A stretch of 64,000 nt of DNA from Mytilus trossulus (taxonomy: Eukaryota > Mollusca > Bivalvia > Mytilida > Mytilidae). The notes beneath the pieces were generated by a model. The model was not told the origin of the DNA. It ran no database searches and saw only the letters and a program-made list of their open reading frames with translations. The stretch spans positions 80,803,127 to 80,867,126 of the forward strand of contig NC_086378.1 in the NCBI RefSeq assembly GCF_036588685.1, written 5' to 3'. Within the stretch, counting starts at the first letter, position 1; every line of letters starts with the position of its first letter. The translations under genes and the position numbers were made by a program. Positions 11,989 to 22,963 of the stretch are shown piece after piece.

Positions 11989-13117
11989 TGCCTTATTAAA
12001 GCATGTCTCATTTTATCGCATTTGATTGTAAACAATCAAAAGGGGGCATGTCAGAACTTCCTTTCTGACAGTAGATAATGTAACATATGGTAGCCATTCA
12101 TTATTGATAACCATTAGAAAATAGTTTTCAACCCTTTAGGAGGTTTTTCACAGTAATTGCAGCTGAATTCCAGAGCAGAATCAAAGGGATACACTGAAAA
12201 TAGTTCTATTCTACAATCATATTGTTTGGTGGTACTGAATTGTTATTTTTCACTGGCTTACATTGTTGCATGGCCATTTTAGCAGAATATGCAGTGCTAT
12301 GGACAAAATTTCATGCAATGTTTGTAGACAGTAGCATTTTGAGAGGAATGATTCTTATTCCCGTCTGTCTCAGAAGAGGAAAAATTGTATGTAGAAAAAT
12401 GAAACATTATAATCTTATGACTAGGTACCACAGTAAAACCTGTTTTATCCAAACCTATTTGGGACTTGAGACTTTTTGGGGTTTTAGACGATGTTCTGTT
12501 TTATCAGGTTCACAACGCTTACAGTTGGTATGACATTGTTTAAGAACATGTTTGGTTGATACAGGTTTTCGGTTTAGCCAGGTCTCACTGTCTAGGTATT
12601 CATATCAGATATTTGAATTATTTATATGTTATTACATTGTACTTGTATAACTTATTTCTGATTTTCTGGTTATTTAATTATTTTTTTGAGAAACAAAATG
12701 CAATATTATTTAGAAAAAGTTCAAAAAAAATAATAATTGTAAAATCATTCTTCACTAATGCAATTTTTCAAATTAATTAAAATCTTAACCATTAGCTTTG
12801 AGAGGGAGAGAGAAAAAAAATGTTTGTTTATTGTGCTTTATACAAGATAAGTTCTAAAATTACACAACTTACAAAAACCAGTTGAAGCTTTCTGGGGCCT
12901 TGTTCAAACAATGTATTGTGCATAAAACTTTTTAAAGAGACGGGTTTAAACTTTTGAAAAGACATTTCACAAACAATTTCAATGGCTTTACATGTAATTT
13001 GTCTTTTAAAAATTATATCAACTACTAAAACTTTAAAGTGTCCACTTTTCAAACTTTTTCCTAACTCAACTCTGACATTGCGTGTGACCTTTCTTTTTAC
13101 ATTTTATTCATCCTCTT
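11989..13117 (+). other. USF 3' untranslated region and downstream sequence
   Basis: Follows the USF stop codon. No coding frame here shows family similarity. The segment near 12430-12600 (CAGTAAAACCTGTTTTATCC and later GGTTTTCGGTTTAGCCAGG) looks like an old repeat fragment. AATAAA-type poly(A) signals occur at about 13151 and further on near 13414, 13986, 15633 and 15795, so the 3' end cannot be fixed. Confidence 0.4.
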
Positions 13118-13517
13118 AAGGATGTACTTAGGTGAAGTAAGGTGAAGGGAATAAATTAAGAAGTTAAAATTGATACTATAAGCTGGTAGAGCATCAATTA
13201 AGGATAAAAATAAGCTAAAAATATTGATAGGTCATGGACCAACTTTTCGAGATATTTGAGATTTAAAATATGGCGGGAAAAGGCTGACTCGGCATTTTAC
13301 CTTATATTTGCATTGGTATTATTAATATGTCTCATAGCAAAAGAAAGAAAATTGAGAATCTTCTAAAATTTTGGTAAAAGAGCTATTTAATGAGCTATTA
13401 CGTCTTATATGAAAAAATAAATGGGTGTTATGGGGCAAAATATTTTACATTGTTTTGTATGGAAAAACACTAAGGAGTCCGAACATTTGACACAGATTCA
13501 AAACCTCGCCTAAGTAC
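13118..13517. mobile_element. MITE-like element with imperfect inverted ends
   Basis: The left end contains GGATGTACTTAGGTGAAGT and the right end ACCTCGCCTAAGTACAGTC, imperfect reverse complements over about 18 bp. The interior of about 360 bp is AT-rich, with TATGGCGGGAAAAGGCTGAC near 13270, and non-coding. The boundaries lack an obvious target duplication, so the class is provisional. Confidence 0.55.
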
Positions 13518-14103
13518 AGTCATAATCAATGGAGGAGAAAACATTTTTGTTTTATCAGGGGTACAAATACATTCAGTACCTTTTATAATTTTACTATTTA
13601 AGTTTGAAAGAGTCATTAAAATAATTAAAATATTTTAATAAATTTTATTGAACAATACATATTTTATTTCACCAAATATTTTTCTGATTAAATTCAACAA
13701 CTGATCACTTTTAAAAGCATGCATATGAGAAGCAGGTTTTCAACATTTGATATAAAAAAAACGAGAATTGCTTACTGTAATCACAATATTCCCAGCACTT
13801 ATAAAGATAAGAACCCAAAAATAGAATCAGATTAAGATTAGTAACTTTTCTACCAATGTATTTTCTCACTGATAAAAGAACATGTTCATGATTTCATAAT
13901 TTCACTTGTTAAAACATGAAGTTGATACTTTCATGACTTCTCATATATCATAATGATAAATGGATAACATATTTAATTTCTTTAAATAAAAAACCTGCCT
14001 GGTTTGTTTTATTTATGCAATTGGGAAGATTTATACCAATCTGATTAAAATGTATTGTCTTTTATTCCTGATGACACATGTTGCATGAAAATCTATTGAT
14101 TCC

Positions 14104-14303
14104 TTATACCATATAGCGGATTATTTTCACGGAAGTAAAATTTTCGTGACTTTCATTGAATAAGGTATAAATGAAATATTCAATAACAATACATTTGCAT
14201 GCACACTTTTAAATTGGCGGAATTTATATTGCCGATTTTATTCTATCCACAAAAATAAGTGAAAATTAACACCGTGCAAAAATAACCTGCTATACGGTAT
14301 AGG
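14104..14303. mobile_element. Short MITE with about 29-bp inverted ends
   Basis: The left end runs TATACCATATAGCGGATTAT then TTTCACGG. The right end, reverse complemented, runs TATACCGTATAGCAGGTTAT then TTTTGCACGG. The total is about 200 bp and nothing in it codes for protein. Terminal TA could be part of a TA target duplication. Confidence 0.65.
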
Positions 14304-16255
14304 ATGAAAACTTGTTGATAACAGATTGGCATTAATTTTTTATGTATTGAACATAAAACAGTAACAACTTAGAATCTACTTTTAATCAAGTTTGGAATTA
14401 TACACGTAAAATGTAACTCTTTATGTTGTGTTTTGTTTAAATGGCAAGATTACATGTGATCATGTTTGTAAAATATGGCCTTATCTGTAAATGTGTAACA
14501 TTGTAAATATAAAAGAGTTTTTATGACAAGTGTTATATTGATGTATATTTTATTTGACATTTTTTATTTACATGGATTACAGTAGATAGAAAAGTAGAGC
14601 ATTGTAAAAAGATTATAATATTATATACTGACTTATGGTTTCATTGGAACACTGCAAAATAGATATAGGAAGATGATTCTCACCTCTACCTGACCTTGAA
14701 AATGAAAAACGTTTTTCTTCAATGTAGATTCCTTTTGATCTTGCTGACTGACAATTTCCTTTCTCAGGGAAGTCAAGTGATATAAAAAATCATCACTGGA
14801 AACGAATGGGGGAACATGTACCCATTGTCAATGAAATTTACAATATCGTCATAGGTTAAAAAAGCTATAAACAGGTTAACATTGGTCATCTCAACTGGAA
14901 TGCGTTTTTTCACTTTCACCATACCAGCTCAAGCGAGAAAATCAATCTCGTGGAGATTTCCAACAATAATCTCTAAATATATATAATTGCAGAACAGAGA
15001 TAAACTGATACTGATTCTTTAGAACCAAAAGTATGTTTGGTTTTATTTGTTGCTTGAATGAAAATTTCAAATTCAGTTTGAATTGTAAATTTTTTTATGA
15101 GGCTTTACTTATTTTTATGATGGAACGATATCCATATATGGTAAGAAAAGAACATTTAAAATACACATGCATGTATATCATATATATAGATTTTTATTTT
15201 CAAATTTCCAGTGGTCATGATCAACTGTTATATGTTTACAATCTAAAGCTGATTTTTTTTATGCTTTGTTTATTTAAATTTTCACTGCCTGAAGAAAAGA
15301 ATCATTGTCATAGATATTAAAGGAACTTAATTTTAACAATGCTACATCATTTGAAGGTCAAATCTGTGAGTTGTCAAATAGCTTATTTGAAATGAAATCC
15401 AAAAATTGTAAAAAAACATGATACAGTTCATTGTCACAGTATTTTTAGTTCATCCAAATTTGTTATAGATATAAATGCTAAAAAATGTAAACTATAAATA
15501 CTATCATATACATTTCATTAAATGAAAGTACGACCAAAACAAAAAGATCTGTGTATTTCATTTGCATAGCATTTGCTTGATATCATACCATTTACCATTT
15601 ATTTTTTTGTAACAATCAGGTTCATTGCTATAAATAAAGTGCATTGAATTATCATAATTGTATGTGTCTCATAAGTAAAAAAATACTACAGTTTCATTGA
15701 ACTTGAAGAATTGAGAAGTTATTTGATCATTATAATTTATTTAATGTAGACTTTATAAAAAAAATAAATGCAAATTCTTGTCATATTCAAACTAATCAAA
15801 TAAAGTATTCACTTACAGTTTTGGGTTGTTTTTTTTTGTACGAAATTTATTTTTCACAAACATTCTAAAAACCAAATGCCAAATCCAATATGAAATTAAT
15901 ATTTGTATCATACCATTCCTTAAAATCAAAATAAAAAAAAAAGTTAAAAAAAACCCAGCATTCTGTATTATCAGCATTCACAAAAAAAGTTCTTTCAAGG
16001 AAACCTTAATTCTGAATATATTCAAAAACAGAAAGGATAGTAGCATAATTTCGGAAATTCAATTGCAAATAAATATTGAGGTATTAATTTTAAAGATGAT
16101 GTTGCAGAAAAATCAGCCTAGTTTATCATTATTTATCATTTACTAATTACTTTATCATAAATAACATTAATCATTTGTCACTGTATTTTGTTATAATCAT
16201 GTTGTTATCACATTAAAAACTAGAATAAAATTCTAAACAACTAATCATGCTTGCT
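14304..16255. other. Non-coding, no feature recognised
   Basis: AT-rich intergenic sequence. It may include the distal USF 3' untranslated region, given AATAAA motifs near 15633 and 15795. The open frames here are low-complexity and lysine, phenylalanine and isoleucine rich, as expected from chance in AT-rich DNA. Confidence 0.45.
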
Positions 16256-16510
16256 TTCCTTTTTAGCTCAGACATCTGGCCCTGCTATTGCCATCACGAG
16301 TTGGTTGACCGTTATGGAATAAATGTTTCACATATGATATGAGATATGTTTCTTATGTTATAACTATGATCCCCTCCCCTTTTCATGAATGTGACCTACT
16401 GAATTACACCATTTACCAGATTTGTAATAACATAAGCTCACCCTTCTGCAGCACCTGGCTGAGATCACCCCATTTTTTGGTGGGATTCTTGTGCTTAGTC
16501 TCTAGTTTTT
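16256..16510 (+). repeat. Interspersed repeat family 2, left part
   Basis: Contains TAGCTCAGACATCTGGCCCT, GTTGGTTGACCGTTATGGAA, AATAAATGTTTCACATATGA and the ending GGTGGGATTCTTGTGCTTAG. I associate these strings with a common mussel repeat whose continuation lies at 17990-18110. The 108-residue open frame across it is repeat-derived. Confidence 0.5.
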
Positions 16511-17041
16511 GGGGAAAGACGGTTTCAAGCCGTCAATCCCCTATGGGGTTGACCAGAGTGACACTCCCTCACATCATTCATTTTGTTTTTATACATGATA
16601 TAGTGTGGAAAACCCCCCAACAAATCTTACTTAGATTGAAGAGAAGGAGACCCAGAAATGAATAGTTTGACTTTAAACACTTTTTTACACATTTCCCTTC
16701 TGTTTCTCACGAAATTATCGTATCTTAGACTGTCCTTTTCACTTTTAACGTTTATTTTACAATCCGGAAAAATTAGTATGACGAGATATTCTAAATATAT
16801 CCAACCTACATTGTATTTTATAGTGACGTCATTCTTGGAAGAAGCAGGGATATCCTTCACCAGTTCACTGGTTATTTAAATCATTCTTAGAGATCGTGCA
16901 CTAATTATAAATTTCTATTTGTTAAATCTAAACATTATATTGTTCACTGTAGATGATTTAAACATCAACAACTTTCAAAATAAACAAAGATCGTGGGGTT
17001 ACATGAGACAGGGGAAAGAAACGATTTTATTACTTTTTTCG

Positions 17042-17158
17042 GGTCTCACTAATTAGAGACAAAAAGCGTCAAAAAGCGACAAGAAGCGTCAATAAGACTA
17101 TTTAGCGACAAGAAAAAAATATTCTTCTTGTCGCTTCTTGTCGCTAATTAGTGAGACC
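17042..17158. mobile_element. Hairpin element with GGTCTCACTAATTAG ends
   Basis: It begins GGTCTCACTAATTAG and ends CTAATTAGTGAGACC, perfect inverted ends of 15 bp. The arms are small tandem units of AAGCGACAAG or AAGCGTC on the left and CTTGTCGCTT on the right, so the hairpin is partly built from repeats. At 117 bp it is a miniature of the larger foldback-like elements in this window. Confidence 0.7.
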
Positions 17159-17989
17159 ACTTTTTCTGTAAAAATTCTGAGAATCTTCCTCCAATTCAGG
17201 AGCACCTCAATCAGAGACATGTATACTAAATGTATTTATATGTCTCTGCCTCAATTGATGAGTAATTATCCACTAAAACAAAAGTTAATGTATTTAAACA
17301 CTTCAAATGTGACATTTTTGAGTAGTCTTCTATTAAAACTAAATTTTTGTGTACCTACATAATCATTGTAATGGTAAAAAAAATAGTAATAAAAATTTGC
17401 ATTTTGTAGTTTAAACATATTTATTATTTACAAATATTTCAAAATTAAGATTTGGAAACAAGCTTCACACAGTTTACATCACTCATATTTTTTTTTTTAT
17501 TAGTAACTGTTTCCCTGTGATGAGAGTTGTAACTCGGAACTTTAACAATGGAAATTTAAAACTGAATAGATTTTTCAGTCCACACTTTCAAAAAAAAAAA
17601 CTTAAAAATCCAAGAGTACTGTCACAAAAAATGGTAAATGGCCCTAGCCTGCAGTTCAGTGGTACACAATCAAGATTTCAAAAAATATTGTAGTTGTTGT
17701 GAAATGACAGAATTCAGTTGAGTTTTAGATAATTAGCTATCAACTTTAATCAAATGTTTAGATTTAGAAGATGCAGAACTCTTCCATTGGTCCAAATTGA
17801 ATCCTAAACTAAGGAAATGAAATTACATCAACAACAATTGATTTTAATAATGTCAACCTTTCTACATGTTCTAACTGTTCTCTTTTTCATTCTTCATATG
17901 AAAACTATAAAACGATACCCCACTCCCCCTTTCCAAAAAACATAATTAAATAGAAACAAGGGCCGTCTTTCCCCTCAGAGCTATTCAGC
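17159..17989. other. Non-coding, no feature recognised
   Basis: AT-rich sequence with homopolymer runs (for example near 17490 and 17590). No exon or complete repeat could be delimited. Confidence 0.45.
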
Positions 17990-18110
17990 TCTTTGATTTT
18001 TTGTTGTGTCTTGTGTACTATTGTTTGTCTTTTTCGTTTTTAGCCATGGCGGTGTCAGTTTATTTTTGATCTATGAGTCTAACTGTCCATGTGGTATATT
18101 CCGCCCTATT
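17990..18110 (+). repeat. Interspersed repeat family 2, right part
   Basis: TTGTTGTGTCTTGTGTACTA, GTTTGTCTTTTTCGTTTTTA, GCCATGGCGGTGTCAGTTTA and TGATCTATGAGTCTAACTGT form the other half of the repeat begun at 16256-16510. The two halves are separated by about 1.5 kb that includes the hairpin at 17042-17158. Confidence 0.5.
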
Positions 18111-18269
18111 TTGCATCAATCATCGTAACTATTTGTCTGCGTCTCAGTGCCAAGTCAACTTGATCAAAAAAGTAAAAAAGTGTAAAGTTCAAATTATTGT
18201 CTTAAATTTTAAAAATTATAACAGAGAAAAACCAGATTGGGTCCAAATACATGGATGCATACATGGATG

Positions 18270-18990
18270 CCCCATCCGCACAATCATTTTCTATGTTCAA
18301 TGGACCGTGAAAATTAGGGAGAATCTCTTAATTTGGCATTTAAATAAGAAAGATCATATCATAGGAAACATGTGTACTAAGTTTCAAGTAGATTGGACTT
18401 CAACTTCATCAAAAACTACCTCGACCGAAAACTTGAACCTGAAGCAGGATAGTCGGAGGTAAAAAACAAGAGATGAGCAGACGGACACACAGACCAGAAA
18501 ACATAATGCCCATGAATGGGACATAAAAATATGTCATAAAACATTCATATTTAAAAGATTTTCTTACTTGGCTTATTTAATTACAAGTTACAACCCATAA
18601 CTAAACAGATGACTCCTAGTATAAGTTGTTACCATTATATTGCAATCCTGTTTTTATGTCCCACCTATGATAGAACAAATTATACTACGATTCATCTGTT
18701 TAGTTATGGGTTGTAATTAATTAAGCAAAGTTAAAGAAAATCTTTTAAATACAAATGTTTTTGCTGGACATATTTTTATGCCCTATTCATTGGCATTATG
18801 TTTTCTGGTCTGCTCATCTCTTCATTCGTCTGTTCGTTAATCCCTCTGTCTGTCCTGCTTCAGGTTTAAGTTTTCGGTCAAGGTAGTCTTTGATGAAAGT
18901 GAAGTCCAATCAACAAATTTTAATGACAAATTAGACTTTTTATCCCAATTCAATGGTCCACTGTAAATAGAAAATGAGAGTGTAAGTTTC
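18270..18990. mobile_element. Long inverted repeat, arms about 240-340 bp
   Basis: From 18380 to 18625 the sequence pairs with its reverse complement at 18690-18925. For example GAGATGAGCAGACGGACACA and CAGAAAACATAATGCCC on the left match GGGCATTATGTTTTCTG and TCTGCTCATCTC on the right, and CCCATAACTAAACAGATGA matches TCATCTGTTTAGTTATGGG. Weaker pairing continues outward to the TTCAATGGACCGTGAAAA and TCAATGGTCCACTG blocks. It is a foldback arrangement of a dispersed repeat around a loop of about 65 bp. Open frames crossing it are repeat artefacts. Confidence 0.7.
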
Positions 18991-19204
18991 AGGTTGAAGT
19001 TCTTGGTCAAGATGATTTTGGATGAAGATAACACCATAACTTGCATAAGGAAAATAAAAAATAGGATGATCCGGGGGTTGGGTGGTAAATATCAATGCCG
19101 AAGGATAGATAACGCCATAACATGCACAAGGAAAAGAAAAATAGATAATCAGGACGGAGTTAAAACAAAGATCAAAATATATATATATACTAGAACACAC
19201 CCGT

Positions 19205-19560
19205 GATATCACGGGTCCGTGACCGAATTAAAGTATTACCCTGTGATTATGACCCGTGTACATATAGCATATTTATCCTGAATACACCGTTTGGTGGTGC
19301 GCCCGTTAGATGCGGAACGTACAGATAAGGTAATAGGTAACAGGTGAATATACTATTGGTATCGGTATCGGACTCGACCCGGAACTTCTTAATTATTGGC
19401 AATATCAATTATGTGGAAAACAAAAGGGCCTGGAGTGGTGTAATTTTTAATCTACACCTTTATACTATATTAGTTATATATAAAGTTGAATTCTGTGAAT
19501 CGTCGTTTTTACGTGATGACGGCTGAAAAATTGGACCTCGTAATTTTAGTATTATAGACA
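19205..19560 (+). repeat. Dispersed repeat family 1, second well-preserved copy
   Basis: Nearly collinear with 1965-2330. It starts soon after ACACCCGTGATATCACGGGT and shares GCGGAACGTACAGATAAGG, CGACTCGACCCGGAACTTC and GGCCTGGAGTGGTGTAAT. The high similarity across 17 kb suggests relatively recent dispersal. Confidence 0.8.
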
Positions 19561-19964
19561 ATGCCATAACATGCATAAGAAAAAAGAAAAACATGATAAA
19601 AGCATGGGGATTGATCAGAGGCAGCTTATAGTGAGCAGGGGGGCTCGGGCGCCCTTTTGTGGGAAAAAAATAGGTTGATTATGTAGAGAAGCACTGAAGC
19701 ATGACTGGAATGGTTCCTTCTTTTACAGTCATTTTCCCTCCTCTTAGGAACATTTCTGGATCCGCCACTATTAATATCAAAATCAGAAGGATATAAAGAT
19801 ATACATAACGCCATAACATGCACAAAGAAAAAAAAAGAGACAAGCAAGGGGGAATCAATACCCAAATCGAAATTTATAGATAACTTCCTAAATGCATAAG
19901 GAAAAGAAAAACAGACGATGAAAGGGAGGGGATTATTTTATATTAATATCGAAGGATAGATACC
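19561..19964. repeat. Patchwork of repeat fragments
   Basis: Several degenerate units share ACGCCATAACATGCACAAG followed by an AAAAGAAAAA run (near 19565, 19807 and 19890, and at 19030-19150). A segment at about 19625-19775 (CGCCCTTTTGTGGGAAAAAA, TCTGGATCCGCCACTA) resembles 24100-24215. No gene. Confidence 0.45.
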
Positions 19965-20650
19965 ACCATAATATAATAATAATAATAATAATAAAATTCT
20001 TTATTAAATGAAGGTAATACATGTTAATCTTCCATGAGGCCTTTAAAACCTACTAATACAAATAGAAAACGGAAAAAAATACATACAAAATAAAATACAT
20101 AATACAGTTAAATATAGCAGCTTAAATATTGAATAAGTACATATGCATTCAGTAGAAACAGAAAAAATACATTAGTTTCCTGCACCTTTATTCTGTTCAG
20201 TTAGAAAATAGTTTGAACAGTTGGTCTTAAAAATGTATCTCAATTATCTATTTCTTTAATATTATTTGGTAAATTATTCCAGGTAATAATACTAGAATAT
20301 TTTTAAATGTTCTTTTAAAAAAATCAGAATTAGGTCTTAGTCCATGAAGAAGTCCTGATGTTGTCAACATCAGACAATAATTACAAAGATCAGCACAAGC
20401 AGTAAAAGAAAGATAATAAGGTGCTAGACCATTCATACACTTAAACATTAACGCAGCTTGAAAATAGTGTATCCTCGTAAATATAGTCATCCATGCAAGT
20501 TTTTTTAAACATTACTGTTGATGGAAAATCAAAAGAAACAGATAAAACTAATATAGCAGCCCGTTTTTGGAGCTTATGTATCCTCTCCAGATTACTGTTT
20601 GTGGTAAGACCCCATACTGTACAACAGTAGTCAATAATGGGTTATATATA
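19965..20650 (-). mobile_element. Non-LTR retrotransposon 3' end, degenerate
   Basis: On the minus strand, 20640-20250 encodes in pieces a typical LINE reverse-transcriptase C-terminus: DYCCTVWGLTTNSNLERIHK, LQKRAA, LFSFDFPS-like and FQAALMFKCMNGLAPYYLS, then LRPNSDFFKRTFKN. Frameshifts break the frame near 20500. The element's 3' end carries an AATAAAG motif and a (TTA)n tail at about 19976-19994, as many LINE families do. It is 5'-truncated and abuts the modular repeat at 20664. Confidence 0.8.
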
Positions 20651-20663
20651 TAGCTATTGTAAA

Positions 20664-22963
20664 CTAGAGGCTCTATAGGCCTGTGTCGCTCTCCTTGGGT
20701 CTATGTGCATATTAAGCAAAGAACACAGAAGGATTCATGACAAATTGTGTTTTGGTGTTGGTGATGCATTTGTAGATCTGACTTTACTGAACAATCTTGC
20801 TGGTTACAATTATCTCTAGCTATAATGAACTTGGCCCAGAAGTGAGTGGAAAATATTTTGTAAATAGTTACAAAAATTTACAAAATTTATGAAAATTGTT
20901 AAAAATTGACTATAAAGGGCAATAACTTATTACTGGGTCAATTGACCACTTGGTCATGTTGACTAGTTTGTAGCTCTTACTTTCCTTTACATTATTGCAG
21001 TTTACAGTTTATTTCTATCTATAATATTATTCAAGATAATAACCAAAAGCTGCAAAATTTTTACTAAAATTATCATTTGCCCAATTGGTCTGAAAATTTC
21101 AGAGCAGATAGATATTGACCTGATGAAAAAAAATTATTCCTAGTAGATTTTTTCAAAATGCTTTTGTTTCAGAGATATGAGCCCAAACTGTATTTTACTC
21201 TATGTACTATATTAAGCTATGTCGGCCAAAGGAGGTGATGGGACACATTTTTTAACTGAACTAGATACCCTAACTAAATGATCATTGTGAACAAGATTTG
21301 TTAAATTTTTTCAAGTGGTTTCAGAGGGGAATTTTTTTGTAATAGATAACAAAAATTTACAAAAATTGTTAAAAATTGACTTTAAAGGGCAATAACTCCT
21401 TAAAAGGGGTCAACTGAACATTTTGGTCATGTTGACTTATTTGTAAATTCTACTTTGTTAACATTATTTCTGTTTGCAGTTTATCTCCATCTATTATAAT
21501 ATTCAAGATAATAACTAAAAACAGCAAAATGTCATTAAAATGACAAATTAAGAGGCAGCAACCCACCAACAGGTTCTCCGATCCATCTGAAAATTTCAGG
21601 GCGGAAATATCTTGATCTGACAAACAACTGTCAGATTTGCTCTAAAGGCTTTGGTTTCAGAGATACTAGTTTAAGCCAAAATCTACATTTTACCCCTATG
21701 TTCTATTTTTAGTAATGGCGGCCATCTTAGTTGGTTGGCCGGGTCACCGGACACATTTTTAAACTAGATACTCCAATAATGATTGTGACCCACAGGCACT
21801 TGTCTCAGAAAAAAAAATTGTTACACGAGTAATGAAAAGAAAATCAAGAGGCTCTAAAGAGCCTGTGTCGCTCACCTTGGTATATGTGAACAAAGGAAGC
21901 AGACAGTTCATGACAAAATTGTGTTTAGGTGATTGTGATGTGTTTGTACATCTTACATTACTGAACATTCTTGCTGCTTAAAATTATCTCTATCTATAAT
22001 GAACTTGTCCGTGTAGTTTCAGTGGAAAATTTTAGTAAAAATTTACAAATTTTATGAAAATTGTTAAAAATTGATTATCATGATTATAAAGGACAATAAC
22101 TTCTTAGGGCAATTGACCAGTTTGGTCATTTTGACTTCTTTTTTAGTCTTAAATTGCTGTTCATTATTGCTGTTTACAGTTTATCTCTATCTATAATAAT
22201 ATTCAAGATAATAACCCAAAACAGCAAAATTTCCTTAAAATTACCAATTTAAGGGCAGCAACCTAACAACGAGTTGTCCGATTCATCACAATTTTATAAA
22301 CTAGATAGCCTAATAATGATTCTGGCTATATTTGGTAAAATTTGGCCCAGTAGTTTCAGAGGAGAAGATTTTTGTAAAAGTTAACTAAGATTTACGAAAA
22401 ATGGTTAAAAATTGACTATAAAGGGCAATAACTCCTAAAGGGGTCAACTTACCATTTTGGTCATGTTAAATTTGTAAATCTTACTTTGCTGAACATTATT
22501 GCTGTTTACAGTTTTCTCCATCTATAATAATATTCAAGATAATAACCAAAAACAGTAAAATTTCCTCAAAATTACCAATTTAGGGGCAGCAACCCAACAA
22601 TGGGTTGTCTGACTCATCTGAAAATTTCAGGGCAGATAGATCTTGACCTGATAAACAATTCAGATTTGCTCTAAATGCTTTGGTTTTTGAGTTATAAGCC
22701 AAAAACTGAATTTTACCCCTATGTTCTATTTTTAGTCATGGCGGCCATCTTGGTTGGTTGGCTGGGTAAAAAAAACACAAATTTTAAACTAGATACATCA
22801 ATGATGATTGTGGCCAAGTTTGGTTTAATTTGGCCCAGTAGTTTCAGAGAAGAAGATTTTTGTAAAAGTTAACGACGGACGACAGACGACGGACGACAGA
22901 CGACGGACGACGGACGCCAATTGATGAGTTAAGCTCACTTGGCTCTTCGGGCCCGGTGAGCTA
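20664..22963 (-). repeat. Modular repeat R, reverse-oriented copy, about four modules
   Basis: Caps are CTAGAGGCTCTATAGGCCTG on the left and GGCCCGGTGAGCT on the right, with a GACGGACGACA minisatellite at 22873-22919. Between them are modules of about 0.4-0.5 kb, each with TGGCCCAGTAGTTTCAGAG, GAAGATTTTTGTAA, ACTATAAAGGGCAATAACT, AGTTTATCTCCATCTATAAT and CATGGCGGCCATCTTGGTTG-like blocks. The cap sequence GTGTCGCTCACCTTGG recurs near 21870 inside the copy. At about 21792-21814 the block CCACAGGCACTTGTCTCAGA matches the hairpin at 23631. Frames such as the one at 22675-22872 recur in other modules but contain stops elsewhere, so I do not call genes. Confidence 0.8.

Noticed and set aside
16339-16665. 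108-residue open frame on the plus strand
   Set aside because: It lies across interspersed repeat family 2 and adjacent sequence; composition and context give no sign of a protein.
18073-18462. 129-residue open frame on the plus strand
   Set aside because: It covers the repeat and one arm of the long palindrome at 18270-18990; similar peptides are predicted from the other arm.
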